The notes beneath the pieces were generated by a model that was not told the origin of the DNA, did not search any database, and saw nothing but the letters and a program-made list of their open reading frames with translations. A program made the position numbers and the translations under genes. From Halorubrum sp. PV6 (GTDB lineage: Archaea; Halobacteriota; Halobacteria; Halobacteriales; Haloferacaceae), in assembly GCF_003990725.2 (NCBI RefSeq), contig NZ_CP030064.1, positions 1,364,001-1,428,000 of the forward strand: a DNA stretch of 64,000 bases. Reading direction: 5' to 3'. Below are positions 15,891-24,285 of this stretch, in pieces (position 1 is the first letter of the stretch; each line of letters opens with the position of its first letter).

Positions 15891-16913
15891 ATGTGCGCGA
15901 ACAACCTCGAACCTATTACGCCGGAAGAAGCGAAGGCAATGTATCTCGAACAGCGAAAGCAGGAAGTCTCGGATTCGACCATCCAAGCCCATCATTATCG
16001 ACTTGGGCACTTCGTTGAGTGGTGCGATAAGGTCGCCGAGATCGACAACCTGAACGAGCTGACGGGGCGCGATCTTCAGCGGTACAAACTGTGGCGGCGA
16101 GAGGATGGCGACCTCAACAACGTCTCGCTATCCACTCAGCTGTCCACGCTCCGCGTGTTCATCAGGTGGTGTGAGAAGATCGACGCGGTGGCATCCGGAA
16201 CCCACGATAAGATTCTAATCCCATCGTTGGACAAAAACGAGGACCGACGAACGGCAAAACTCGATAAGGGCGCGGCAGAGCGCCTTATCGAATATCTCCG
16301 CCAGTTCGAATTTTCGACTCGGACACACGCTCTCGTGGAGCTACTGTGGCATACTGGGATGAGAATTGGCGCTGCTCACGGCCTCGACGTGGAAGATTAC
16401 GATCCCGAGGAGCAGTACGTCGAGCTTCACCATCGTCCTAAGACAGATACTCGACTAAAGAATAAGAAAGCCGGTGAACGGTATGTCGCTTTGAGTCCAG
16501 AAGTCTGTGATGCGCTTGATGGCTATCTCAGGTACAACCGCGATAAGGTCGCCGACGATTACGACCGGAAACCGTTGTTCACATCCAGACAGGGACGCCC
16601 GGCAAAGTCTTCTCTCCGAGATAGTATCTATCGGATCACCCGCCCCTGCCAATATACTGGGGAGTGTCCTCATGACCGCGAGATAAAATCCTGTGAGGCG
16701 ATGGAGAATAACAAGGCGAGTACCTGTCCATCGAGCGTGAGTCCACACGCGATACGCCGTGGATCAATCACTCACCACTTGTCAGAAGACGTGCCGGAGA
16801 AGGTCGTTAGTGACAGAATGAATGTGAGTCTAGATGTTCTTGAGAAGCACTATGACCGTCGTACAGAACGGAAAAAATCCGAACAGAGGAGAGACTACAC
16901 TGATGAGTTATAA
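15891..16913 (+). CDS. Tyrosine integrase of the small tRNA-targeting element, 340 aa
   Basis: The start ATG 15891 gives a normal SAM-like N-terminal domain; the frame is open further upstream but that part runs through the att site. The catalytic half shows WHTGMRIGAAHGL (first Arg near residue 158), HAIRRG (HxxR near 284) and LEKHYDRR (nucleophile Tyr near 320). Between them a four-cysteine insert (CQYTGEC...SC...STC) probably binds zinc. This pattern resembles the integrase family described in the temperate halovirus SNJ2, which inserts at tRNA genes. It lies directly inside one att copy, as expected. Confidence 0.85.
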   Translation: MCANNLEPITPEEAKAMYLEQRKQEVSDSTIQAHHYRLGHFVEWCDKVAEIDNLNELTGRDLQRYKLWRREDGDLNNVSLSTQLSTLRVFIRWCEKIDAVASGTHDKILIPSLDKNEDRRTAKLDKGAAERLIEYLRQFEFSTRTHALVELLWHTGMRIGAAHGLDVEDYDPEEQYVELHHRPKTDTRLKNKKAGERYVALSPEVCDALDGYLRYNRDKVADDYDRKPLFTSRQGRPAKSSLRDSIYRITRPCQYTGECPHDREIKSCEAMENNKASTCPSSVSPHAIRRGSITHHLSEDVPEKVVSDRMNVSLDVLEKHYDRRTERKKSEQRRDYTDEL

Positions 16914-16943
16914 ACTCACCTAGCTTACAAAGCCGCGATACTC

Positions 16944-17474
16944 TTACTCGTATTCGCTATTGATAATATCCTCAATCACCCATAGACTCAGTTTGTAATC
17001 ATCGGGAGTAATTCTGTTTAAAACACCAATAGGCATAACAAGCAATGATGCCCAACCGTTCATTCCGCGATTCCAAGCATAAGCGAACTTTAGTTGGCGA
17101 TCATCGTAGATCCTATATGGGTCATCATATAGGACCATTGTCACAGTTACCCGACGAAACAGTGTTAGGATACTAATTAGTAGGCCAGCAATCGTTAGAA
17201 ACGCACTAAATGGGATTGAAATAAAAGCAGAAAAAGACGTGATTATACCAATGAAAAATCCAATTCGATCCCACTTTGACCGTCGTGCCTTATCATGGGC
17301 GTTTTTTATTTCCTTCCTTAGGAATTGTTTAGACGGATTCCACCGTTTGAAGGCTTCAATACTATCGTACGCAATCCATTTGAAATCATCTCGTACTTGC
17401 TCCAAATTTTCTTTCCCAACAGTATAGTCTATAAATCGGTAGAAGTACCCCCGAGAACCCTCATCAGAAGTCAT
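16944..17474 (-). CDS. AT-rich membrane cargo protein, 176 aa
   Basis: A charged N-terminal helical region of about 65 residues is followed by two adjacent transmembrane helices (about 72-110: IGFFIGIITSFSAFISIPF and FLTIAGLLISILTLF), a soluble part and a weakly hydrophobic C-terminal stretch. Its low GC contrasts sharply with the chromosome and the larger element. Its own promoter lies just upstream (TATA at about 17505-17518), so it is expressed separately from the integrase. No family is recognised. Membrane cargo in such a compact element is often a defence or exclusion factor, but that is inference. Confidence 0.65.
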   Translation of the reverse strand: MTSDEGSRGYFYRFIDYTVGKENLEQVRDDFKWIAYDSIEAFKRWNPSKQFLRKEIKNAHDKARRSKWDRIGFFIGIITSFSAFISIPFSAFLTIAGLLISILTLFRRVTVTMVLYDDPYRIYDDRQLKFAYAWNRGMNGWASLLVMPIGVLNRITPDDYKLSLWVIEDIINSEYE

Positions 17475-17504
17475 TATGCTCAGTCAGTAGTATTCGTATC
17501 AGGA

Positions 17505-17518
17505 ATTTATAGTTTTCT
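17505..17518 (-). promoter_or_regulatory. TATA box for the 176-aa cargo gene
   Basis: On the minus strand the sequence reads GAAAACTATAAATT, centred about 37 nt before the ATG at 17474. This is consistent with a haloarchaeal promoter giving a leaderless or nearly leaderless transcript. Confidence 0.6.
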
Positions 17519-17733
17519 CAAGAGTAACAATGATCGCCACCGCAACATAGATGATCAACTAAAGCGTTCTTAGGCTCTATTGAAGTAAATAGGAGCAGAC
17601 AGGACCGGCGTGCGAGATATAGAGGGTGTGTTACTCAGCTCACTACTCTTAGTTTTATTTCTATTCACTAGGTCGGCTGGCATAATCTTACTGCACAGCA
17701 AACAATTTACTGAGCGAAGTTGTTGGCTCCAAC

Positions 17734-18255
17734 ATGGTCATCGAACAACAAATCGGTTCAATAATTGCTGCTGCAGCTGCTCTTTGTGGCGCTGCTCTCG
17801 GGTATTTCGGTAGTCTGAATTCTCAGCGAATTGCCGCAGAAGCGGAAAATAAACGACGAAGAGCAGACCACATTTTGGAGAAAGAAGCCGAGATGCTGAT
17901 TCAACTGCTGGAAGATGCAGAGCATTGCCATGCTATTGCACAGGAGTACATGAGTAAATCCTCAAACGGTGAGGTAACCGATGAATTCCTTGAAGACGCA
18001 AATGACGCACTTGCCTCGTTTGAATCAACTGCCCGACAATCAAAGGTGTTCTTGGACCCTGAAAGGCAGGAGTCTATGGATTCTCTGCTTGGAACATTGA
18101 GAACGATGTATGTGTACGGAGATGAGCAGCGTAGAGGGCGTCCTAAGATGGCAGAAGAAGTATTGAACCGAGAAGGGGTCGTCAAAGACTTCGGGGAGTT
18201 TATCGAGTCAATCCAAGCGCTCATTCAAGATCGGACATCGGCGTTGGACTCCTGA
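17734..18255 (+). CDS. Membrane-anchored coiled-coil cargo protein, 173 aa
   Basis: A single N-terminal transmembrane helix (about residues 8-27, IGSIIAAAAALCGAALGYFG) leads into a long charged helical region (about 30-110) with coiled-coil character and a helical C-terminus. The architecture is an inner-membrane anchor with a cytoplasmic helical body. The gene is AT-rich like its neighbour, is second cargo of the 2.8-kb element, and lies between the integrase pair and the tRNA. No family is recognised. Confidence 0.65.
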   Translation: MVIEQQIGSIIAAAAALCGAALGYFGSLNSQRIAAEAENKRRRADHILEKEAEMLIQLLEDAEHCHAIAQEYMSKSSNGEVTDEFLEDANDALASFESTARQSKVFLDPERQESMDSLLGTLRTMYVYGDEQRRGRPKMAEEVLNREGVVKDFGEFIESIQALIQDRTSALDS

Positions 18256-18492
18256 ATAGATCAAACAAATGGTAGAAATACCCGGATTTACCTACCTAAT
18301 CAGCCCCATATCACGGAGAATCCTATGGACGATTTGCGTCCTGTACCCAACATAGTCTCTACAAACTATCTACGATAGAAGATTTTAACAGGGCCAACTA
18401 TACCTCATTCGGGGATGGCAAGACACTCCGTGATAGTAACGGTTCAACTAGGCGGAGAACAGACTTTTTTCTCATCAGTTAGCGGAACGAAG
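18256..18492. other. Noncoding flank of the small element
   Basis: This is an AT-rich stretch between the last cargo gene and the att arm. I see no ORF with coding character and no clear RNA. Short direct AT tracts are present, but no terminator hairpin could be identified by eye. Confidence 0.3.
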
Positions 18493-18510
18493 TTAGGTGG
18501 CTGGGGAGTT
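18493..18510. repeat. 18-bp box left of the tRNA att copy (pair of 15692-15709)
   Basis: This is an exact second copy of the box at 15692-15709, 60 bp from the att core. Its presence on the element side of both junctions implies that the sequence lying next to the tRNA before the small element arrived was already an element arm of the same kind. Confidence 0.6.
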
Positions 18511-18552
18511 CCCGGCCCCTAACACGCCACGGCCAAAGACCGTGGACGCTGT

Positions 18553-18586
18553 AGGTGGGCCAACACGGATTTGAACCGTGGACCTC
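18553..18586. other. Attachment site copy inside the intact tRNA-Ile gene
   Basis: 18553-18576 is identical to 15751-15774, and 18577-18586 matches 15776-15785. The site covers the 3' acceptor arm, the T-arm and T-loop, and the bases just beyond the tRNA 3' end. The tRNA is intact here, so integration restored the gene, the normal outcome for tRNA-targeting integrases. Confidence 0.85.
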
Positions 18587-18629
18587 CCGGTTATCAGCCG
18601 AGCGCTCAACCTGACTGAGCTATTGGCCC
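18556..18629 (-). tRNA. tRNA-Ile(GAT)
   Basis: This is a 74-nt cloverleaf: 7-bp acceptor (GGGCCAA with TTGGCCC), D-arm AGCTCAGTCAGGTTGAGC, anticodon stem CTCGG/CCGGG with loop CTGATAA (anticodon GAT), and T-arm CACGG-TTCAAAT-CCGTG. The discriminator base is A and CCA is not encoded. Its 3' end is the integration target for the mobile DNA to its left. Confidence 0.97.
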
Positions 18630-18759
18630 AGGTGAGCGCATTCAAGCGTTGCGCTGGTAGGATTTTAAGGGTTTCCTTTCGTAAGTCGGCCGCCGTCAGT
18701 CGGTTTCGGTCGTCGTCGCAAACGCGGTCGCCGGGAGCGAGCGCGTCTCGCGGCGGGCG

Positions 18760-19392
18760 TCAGTCGCGTCGGTCCGTCTCGTCGTCCTCGACGGTGAAGT
18801 CCACGTCGACCACGTCGTCCGCGTCGTCGTAGCGGTCGCCGTCGCGGGTCGTGCTCGACCCGTCGCCTTCCGAGGCGTCCGGGCCGGGAGCGCCGCCACC
18901 GAAGTCGCCGCCCTCGAAGCCGGCACCGCCGCCCATCGTGAACCCCCCGCCGGCGCCGCTGCCGTCGCCACCGGGGAATCCGCCGATGTAGACGTTTCCG
19001 GTGGTGAAGCCGTTGGTTTCCCGATCGAGGTACGGGATCACGACGTACTTTTTCAGCGCCATGCGGATGGGGACCCGCGAGAGCGGTAGGGCGAGCAGGA
19101 ACCCGACGGCGTCGGTGACGAGCCCCGGCGTGAGCAGGAACGCGCCGGCGGCGATCAGGAGCCCGCCGTCGAGCAGTTCGTCGGTCGGTGGCTCGCCGCG
19201 AGCCAGTTTGCGCTGGACGCGTGCGAGCGTCGCGCGCCCCTCGGCGCGCAGCAGCAGCATCCCGAGAATAGCCGTCAGCACGACGAGCGCGACGGTAACC
19301 GCCCATCCCAGCTCTGTCGCGACGACGATGAGGAACAACGCGTCCACGAGGGGGACGACGAGGAGCAGCGCGAGCAGCGTTCGCGGGCGCAT
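18760..19392 (-). CDS. fxsA: FxsA family membrane protein
   Basis: This is a 210-aa protein. The N-terminal 110 residues match the FxsA fold: short transmembrane helices (LLALLLVVPLVDALFLIVV and TVALVVLTAILGMLLLRAEG), then the GGLLIAAGAFLLTPGLVTDAVGF segment typical of the family. A Gly-rich linker and acidic tail follow. I use ATG 19392 rather than 19419 because the hydrophobic N-terminus begins there. In bacteria FxsA affects phage exclusion when over-expressed; its archaeal role is unknown. First chromosomal gene beyond the tRNA. Confidence 0.85.
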   Translation of the reverse strand: MRPRTLLALLLVVPLVDALFLIVVATELGWAVTVALVVLTAILGMLLLRAEGRATLARVQRKLARGEPPTDELLDGGLLIAAGAFLLTPGLVTDAVGFLLALPLSRVPIRMALKKYVVIPYLDRETNGFTTGNVYIGGFPGGDGSGAGGGFTMGGGAGFEGGDFGGGAPGPDASEGDGSSTTRDGDRYDDADDVVDVDFTVEDDETDRRD

Positions 19393-19513
19393 ACCGCCGA
19401 GTACCCGCTGGGGCCCCATAGCCCTTTTCGTCCGGTTGCCGCGCTCGCTCGACGGGCTCGACGTCCGGCTCCGCGACCGCCACGGCTATGACTGGGCGGC
19501 CCGAGCCGAGCGT

Positions 19514-20224
19514 ATGGACATCGTCGGCGCACTCGGCCGCGACCCGCCGGACTGCGAGGCGCTGCCTCGGTGGCTCGCTCCGCTTCCGGAGGCGCTGGAA
19601 GACGTCGCCTTCCGGTTCGCGTGGGTCATCGTCCTCATCAACCTCGTCGGGACGGCGTTCGGCTTCTGGTACTACCGCTTCCAGTTCCGCGAACTGCCGG
19701 TCGAGATGTGGCCGTTCATCCCCGACAGTCCGGGCGCGACGCTTCTTATCGCGGCCGCGCTCGCGGCGTGGGCGCTCGGCCGGTCGAACGACACGCTCGC
19801 GGCGCTCGCGTTCTTCGGGAACATCAAACTCGGGCTCTGGACCCCGTACGTCCTCGCCGTCTTCTGGCCGGCGTTCCTCGCGGGCGCCGGGCCGGCGATG
19901 TACGCGTTCCTCTTCGTCAGCCACCTGGGGATGGTGCTTCAGGCGTTCGTCCTCCACCGCATCACCGACTTCCCGCTGAAGGCGGTCGGCATCGCGACCG
20001 CGTGGTACACGGTCGACCTGCTGATGGACTACTTCGTCCCCGTCCTCGGCGACGTGACGCACACCGCGATCCCGTACGCCGACGCCGAGCCGTGGTTCAC
20101 GACGACCGTGCTGCAGGTCGCGGCGGCCGGTGCGGTCGTACTCACCGTGGTCCCGCTGTTCTGGGCGCTCGGGACGCGGATCGCCACCCTCCGGACCCGC
20201 GTCGGAGACGACAACGCGGCGTGA
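19514..20224 (+). CDS. DUF1405 family membrane protein
   Basis: This is a 236-aa polytopic protein with six or seven hydrophobic helices; the sequence GNIKLGLWTPYVLAVFW and the overall helix pattern fit DUF1405. The start at 19514 gives MDIVGALGR; earlier in-frame sequence is basic and non-coding in style. It is divergent from fxsA. The function of the family is unknown. Confidence 0.75.
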   Translation: MDIVGALGRDPPDCEALPRWLAPLPEALEDVAFRFAWVIVLINLVGTAFGFWYYRFQFRELPVEMWPFIPDSPGATLLIAAALAAWALGRSNDTLAALAFFGNIKLGLWTPYVLAVFWPAFLAGAGPAMYAFLFVSHLGMVLQAFVLHRITDFPLKAVGIATAWYTVDLLMDYFVPVLGDVTHTAIPYADAEPWFTTTVLQVAAAGAVVLTVVPLFWALGTRIATLRTRVGDDNAA

Positions 20225-20311
20225 GTCGCGGGGGGTTTCCGTGGTGTCTGCGCCCGTCGCTCGGGTTCGTCCGCGTCGCGCGCTTAAGTTCTCGCAGACC
20301 GTGTGTGGCGT

Positions 20312-21361
20312 ATGAGCGCATACGAGCGTGTCGCGGATCTTTCGGTAACCATCGAGTCGGTCGGACGGCGCCGGTACACCGCCCAGACCACGAGCGGGTT
20401 CGAACGGACGACGACGGAGTTCCGTCTCGCCGGCGACGGGGTCGTGGGACGCGGCGAGGACGTGACGTACGAGACGGCCGACCACGACGCGATCGCCGGG
20501 ACCGACCCGATCGACATCGAGGGTGAGTGGACGATCGACGGACTGTCCGCCCGTCTCGACGAGATCGACCTCTTTGCTCACGAGCCGCCGACACAGGAGT
20601 ACTTCCGGAACTACCGGCGGTGGGCGGTCGAGAGCGCCGCGCTCGACCTGGCGCTCCGCCAGCGCGAGGAGTCGCTCGGCGAGTGTCTCGGGATCGAGCC
20701 CTCGCCGGTTCGGTTCGTCGTCTCGACGCGGCTGGACGGCGAACCGCCGACGGCGGACCGGGTCGAGGAACTGCTCGCACTCGACGACGAGCTGGAGTTC
20801 AAACTCGACCCGACACCGGACTGGCCGGAGGAAGTGTTCGTCGCGCTCAGAGAGACCGACGCGGTCCGGATCGCCGATTTAAAAGGCTGGTACGAGGGGA
20901 CCGACGTCGACGTCGAAGCCGACCCGGAGCTGTACCGCGACGTGTTCGCGGCGTTCCCGACCGCGGTCGTGGAAGACCCCGCGTTCACCCCGCAGACCAC
21001 GCCGCTCGTCGAGCCGCAGGCCGACCGCCTCGCCTTCGATTACCCGGTCGACGGCGTGGAGAGCCTGAAATCGCTCCCGGTCGAGCCGGGGTGGTGTAAC
21101 GTCAAGCCCTCGCGGTTCGGGACGCTCGAATCCCTCTTCGAGACCATCGCGTACTGCGACGACGCGGGGATCGAGCTGTACGGGGGCGGGCAGTTCGAAC
21201 TCGCGAGCGGCCGAACCGCGATCCAGACGCTCGCCGCGCTCTTCTACCCCGACGGACCGAACGACGTGGCGCCTCGACCGTTCAACGACCCGGAGGCGTC
21301 GCCGCCGTACCCGACGAGTCCGATTCGACCGGACCGCGACGCCGTCGGCTTCGAGTTTTAA
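20312..21361 (+). CDS. Enolase-superfamily (MenC/muconate cycloisomerase-like) protein
   Basis: This is a 349-aa protein. An N-terminal capping region is followed by a barrel-like domain with FKLDPTPDW (a possible KxK-type second strand), VEDPAF and NVKPSRFGTL, matching the order Lys/Asp-Glu-Lys of enolase-superfamily barrels. The usual KxK motif is incomplete, so activity is uncertain. TTAAG at about 20283, 29 nt before the ATG, suits a leaderless promoter. Confidence 0.6.
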   Translation: MSAYERVADLSVTIESVGRRRYTAQTTSGFERTTTEFRLAGDGVVGRGEDVTYETADHDAIAGTDPIDIEGEWTIDGLSARLDEIDLFAHEPPTQEYFRNYRRWAVESAALDLALRQREESLGECLGIEPSPVRFVVSTRLDGEPPTADRVEELLALDDELEFKLDPTPDWPEEVFVALRETDAVRIADLKGWYEGTDVDVEADPELYRDVFAAFPTAVVEDPAFTPQTTPLVEPQADRLAFDYPVDGVESLKSLPVEPGWCNVKPSRFGTLESLFETIAYCDDAGIELYGGGQFELASGRTAIQTLAALFYPDGPNDVAPRPFNDPEASPPYPTSPIRPDRDAVGFEF

Positions 21362-21516
21362 CTATCCGACTTTTAAACAGCGGAGCGCGGGCTCTCGGTG
21401 TAGACGGTTGCCGGCGAGAGTCTCCATACACGTAAGCGATACTGCGCGCTGACCGCGGTCCGGTCGCTCACGAGGTCGTCAAAAAATCACAACGCTGGTG
21501 ACCGAGCCGATGGGGC

Positions 21517-23448
21517 TCAGTCGTCGGCGGGAGCCGCGGAGTCGCCGGCGGAGACGCCGGTTCCGGGGCCGATGTCGATGCCGAGGTCGGCGAGCTTCTC
21601 GTCGGGGACGACGCCGTCGACCCAGCCGCGGGCCTCGTAGTACTCCGCTTTCATCTGGTCGAGCTCACACAGCTCGCCCTCGCTGGCGCCCGTGCCGGGA
21701 ATGGCGTCCGGGTGCCCGTCGATGAAGCGGTTCGGAAGCGTGTCGTCCGCGCCGTCGAAGCCGACGAGGTTGTTGTAGTAGCGTTCGAGGGTGTACACGC
21801 GCTCGCCGGCCTCGAACAGCTCGTCCTCCGAGAGGTCGCGACCGGTCATGCCGTTGTACTGGAGCACGTACTCTTCGATCCCTTCGGCGAAAGCGCTGAA
21901 CTTGCAGATGTCGAAGGAGTCGGAGACGGCGTGCAGGTCCTGGAAGGTCGCGGTGAGTTCGCCTTTGCCCTCCCACTCGTACGGATCGACCTTCTCCGGG
22001 ACGCCGAGGATCTCGGCGGACGGCGTGTACGCGCGCAGGTGGCACGCCCCGCGGTTGGAGGTCGCGTAGGCGATCCCCATCCCCTTCATGCAGCGCGGGT
22101 CGTAGGCGGCCATCGTCTGACCCTTCACGGAGAGTTTGTTCCCGTGTGCGTCTTTCGCGTCGGCGACGCGCTCCGGCCCCTCCGCGAGGAGGTCACCGAG
22201 GTCCGAAGAGCGGTGGCCGATCTCGTCGAGGAGGTCGATCATCGTCTCGGAGTCGCCCCAGTCGAGGTGGCCGACGCCGTCGAGTTTGCCCTCCTCGCTC
22301 ATCTCCATCGCCATCGCCATCATGTTGCCGGCCTCGATGGTGTCGATACCGAGGTCGTTACAGCGTTCGAGCATCACCGCGATCTCGTCGCGGTCGGAGT
22401 GGCCCGAGTTCGGGCCGAGCGCCCACGCGGACTCGTACTCGTACGACTCCGTGCGGACGTTCATGTCATCGCCTTTGTGCGTGACGCTGACTTCGACCTC
22501 CTTCTTACACGCGACCGGACAGGAGTGACAGGTCGGCTCGTCGACGAGGATGTTCTCGCGAACGTTCTCGCCGGAGACGCGCTCGGAGTCGACGTCGACG
22601 CCCTCGGACTCGCTGTACCCCTCCGTCGAGGTGTACTTCGCGTTCTTCGTCGGGAGGCCGTCCATCTCCTCCGTCGCGTTCATCAGGACGTTCGTCCCGT
22701 ACAGGGAGAGCCCGCCCTCGTTGGGCGCCGTCACGTCGGACTCGCGGATGACCTCCATCGCCTGCTGGTACCCTTCCTGGAACGTCTCCGGGTCGGACGG
22801 CTTCGGCATGTCGGTGCCGCTTTTGACGACGATCGCTTTCACGTTCTTCGAGCCCATCACGGCGCCGGTGCCGCCGCGGCCCGAGGCGCGGTCGTCCTCG
22901 TTGACGACACAGCCGTAGCGCACCTGATTCTCGCCGCCTTGCCCGATGGCCATCACGGAGACGTCGCGACCGACCTTCCCGTCGACTTCCTCGCCGAGCG
23001 CGTCGATAGTGTCGTGAACCCCGTGGCCCCAGAGGTGCGAGGCGTCGCGTACCTCGACGTCGCCGTCTTCGACGTAGAGGTACACCGGGTCGTCGCTCGC
23101 GCCGTCGAGCAGGATCCCGTCGAGGCCGGCCCACTTGAGGCGCGCACCGGACCAGCCGCCGTGGTGCGAGTCGGTGACGGTCCCCGTGAGCGGGGATTTC
23201 GTTACGACGGCGATCCGGCCGCTCATCACGGTCTGGGTGCCGGTGAGCGGCCCCGTCATGAACGCCAGCCGGTTGTCCGGTCCCAGCGGGTCCACGTCCG
23301 GCCCGGCGTCGAAGACGTACTTGACGCCGAGTCCGCGCGCGCCGATGTACTTCTTGGCGTCGTCGTCGTCGATCCCGTGGTAGTTGACCGCACCGTCCCC
23401 GAGATCGATCTGTGCAACTCGGTCTCTGTAGCCGCCCATTTCAGTCAT
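21517..23448 (-). CDS. aor: Tungsten-dependent aldehyde:ferredoxin oxidoreductase
   Basis: This is a 643-aa full-length AOR family enzyme that oxidises aldehydes to acids with ferredoxin as acceptor, using tungstopterin and a [4Fe-4S] cluster. The N-terminal domain shows GARGLGVKYVFDAGP and the SGRIAVVTKSPLTGT segment. The CHSCPVAC motif near residue 315 and the Cys in FDICKFSAF near 515 are the cluster ligands. A TATA-like TTCTATAAT on the minus strand at about 23461-23470 lies 15-25 nt before the start. The substrate cannot be told from sequence. Confidence 0.92.
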   Translation of the reverse strand: MTEMGGYRDRVAQIDLGDGAVNYHGIDDDDAKKYIGARGLGVKYVFDAGPDVDPLGPDNRLAFMTGPLTGTQTVMSGRIAVVTKSPLTGTVTDSHHGGWSGARLKWAGLDGILLDGASDDPVYLYVEDGDVEVRDASHLWGHGVHDTIDALGEEVDGKVGRDVSVMAIGQGGENQVRYGCVVNEDDRASGRGGTGAVMGSKNVKAIVVKSGTDMPKPSDPETFQEGYQQAMEVIRESDVTAPNEGGLSLYGTNVLMNATEEMDGLPTKNAKYTSTEGYSESEGVDVDSERVSGENVRENILVDEPTCHSCPVACKKEVEVSVTHKGDDMNVRTESYEYESAWALGPNSGHSDRDEIAVMLERCNDLGIDTIEAGNMMAMAMEMSEEGKLDGVGHLDWGDSETMIDLLDEIGHRSSDLGDLLAEGPERVADAKDAHGNKLSVKGQTMAAYDPRCMKGMGIAYATSNRGACHLRAYTPSAEILGVPEKVDPYEWEGKGELTATFQDLHAVSDSFDICKFSAFAEGIEEYVLQYNGMTGRDLSEDELFEAGERVYTLERYYNNLVGFDGADDTLPNRFIDGHPDAIPGTGASEGELCELDQMKAEYYEARGWVDGVVPDEKLADLGIDIGPGTGVSAGDSAAPADD

Positions 23449-23705
23449 GTAATGCTCTTTTATTATAGAAGGGCCGTATCGGGTTAGTTGTTCACCTCCG
23501 AACGCAACGACTTCCGGTTACGGTGGGCCGGCGGCCCCGCCGGATCGACACGTTCCGGCGCACAGGCCGGTACGTTCCGGCGTACAGGTCGACACGCCCC
23601 GGCGTCCGCGTTCATGGCGTGGGCGACGCGGGTGCAGTCCCCGAACCCGAAGGCGGTCCGGTCGGCCTCCGTGACCGATAACTGCCCTCGCGGCGAACGG
23701 GCGCT

Positions 23706-24161
23706 GTGTCTCCCGCCGACCGACGCCGAGACGACGACACCACCGGTCGTCCCGCCAGCGCCGACTGGCGGGGGACCGTCGCGTTCGCGCTGGCGCTCCT
23801 CGTCGCCTCGGTGATTCCGGTTTCGTGGGTGGCCGGCGACGGCGCCGCCGGTGGAAGCGGCGCCGGAGCACTCGAAATCGGACTCACCGACCCATTCCAT
23901 CTGGTCGGGTACGCGGTCCTGACGGTCCTCGCGAGTCGCGCGCTCGGTCGGAGACGGCGGGGTCTCCTCCTCGCCGCCGCCGCGTCCGTCACCCTCGGGT
24001 TCGGTGTCGAACTCGTGCAGGCGCCGATCCCGTGGCGGTCCTTCGCGTGGCGCGACGCCGCCGTCAACGGGGTCGGCGCGGTCGGGGTCGTGGGGCTCGT
24101 CCGGGCGAGGTCGGCCGTGCGAGCGCTGACGCGGGGTAAAAAGGACGACGAGACCGAATAA
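23706..24161 (+). CDS. VanZ-like membrane protein
   Basis: This is a 151-aa protein with a charged N-terminus, then four hydrophobic segments; ...DPFHLVGYAVLTVLASRAL and GFGVELVQAPIPWRSFAWRDAAVNGVG are the VanZ-family signature (H..gY..L and E..Q...R....D...N..G). The GTG start at 23706 gives this order directly. The family has a poorly defined envelope role. Confidence 0.8.
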   Translation: MSPADRRRDDDTTGRPASADWRGTVAFALALLVASVIPVSWVAGDGAAGGSGAGALEIGLTDPFHLVGYAVLTVLASRALGRRRRGLLLAAAASVTLGFGVELVQAPIPWRSFAWRDAAVNGVGAVGVVGLVRARSAVRALTRGKKDDETE

Positions 24162-24285
24162 CCGGCGAGGCGCGTCGCTGCGGGTCGATCCGCGAGACGG
24201 CGTCGCCGAGCCGCGCCGACGACGCGTGACGACACCGACGGCGCGTGACGACACGGCTTTACGCGCCCGCCCGCTTCCTCCGGTA

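Noticed and set aside
18665-20581. 638-codon open frame on the minus strand across fxsA, the DUF1405 gene and the start of the enolase-like gene
   Set aside because: It is Arg-rich with no domain, a typical antisense shadow in GC-rich DNA. Three better supported genes occupy the same bases.
21712-23487. 591-codon frame opposite the aldehyde oxidoreductase
   Set aside because: The sense strand has all AOR motifs. The antisense product is an Arg/Val/His-rich shadow with no domain.
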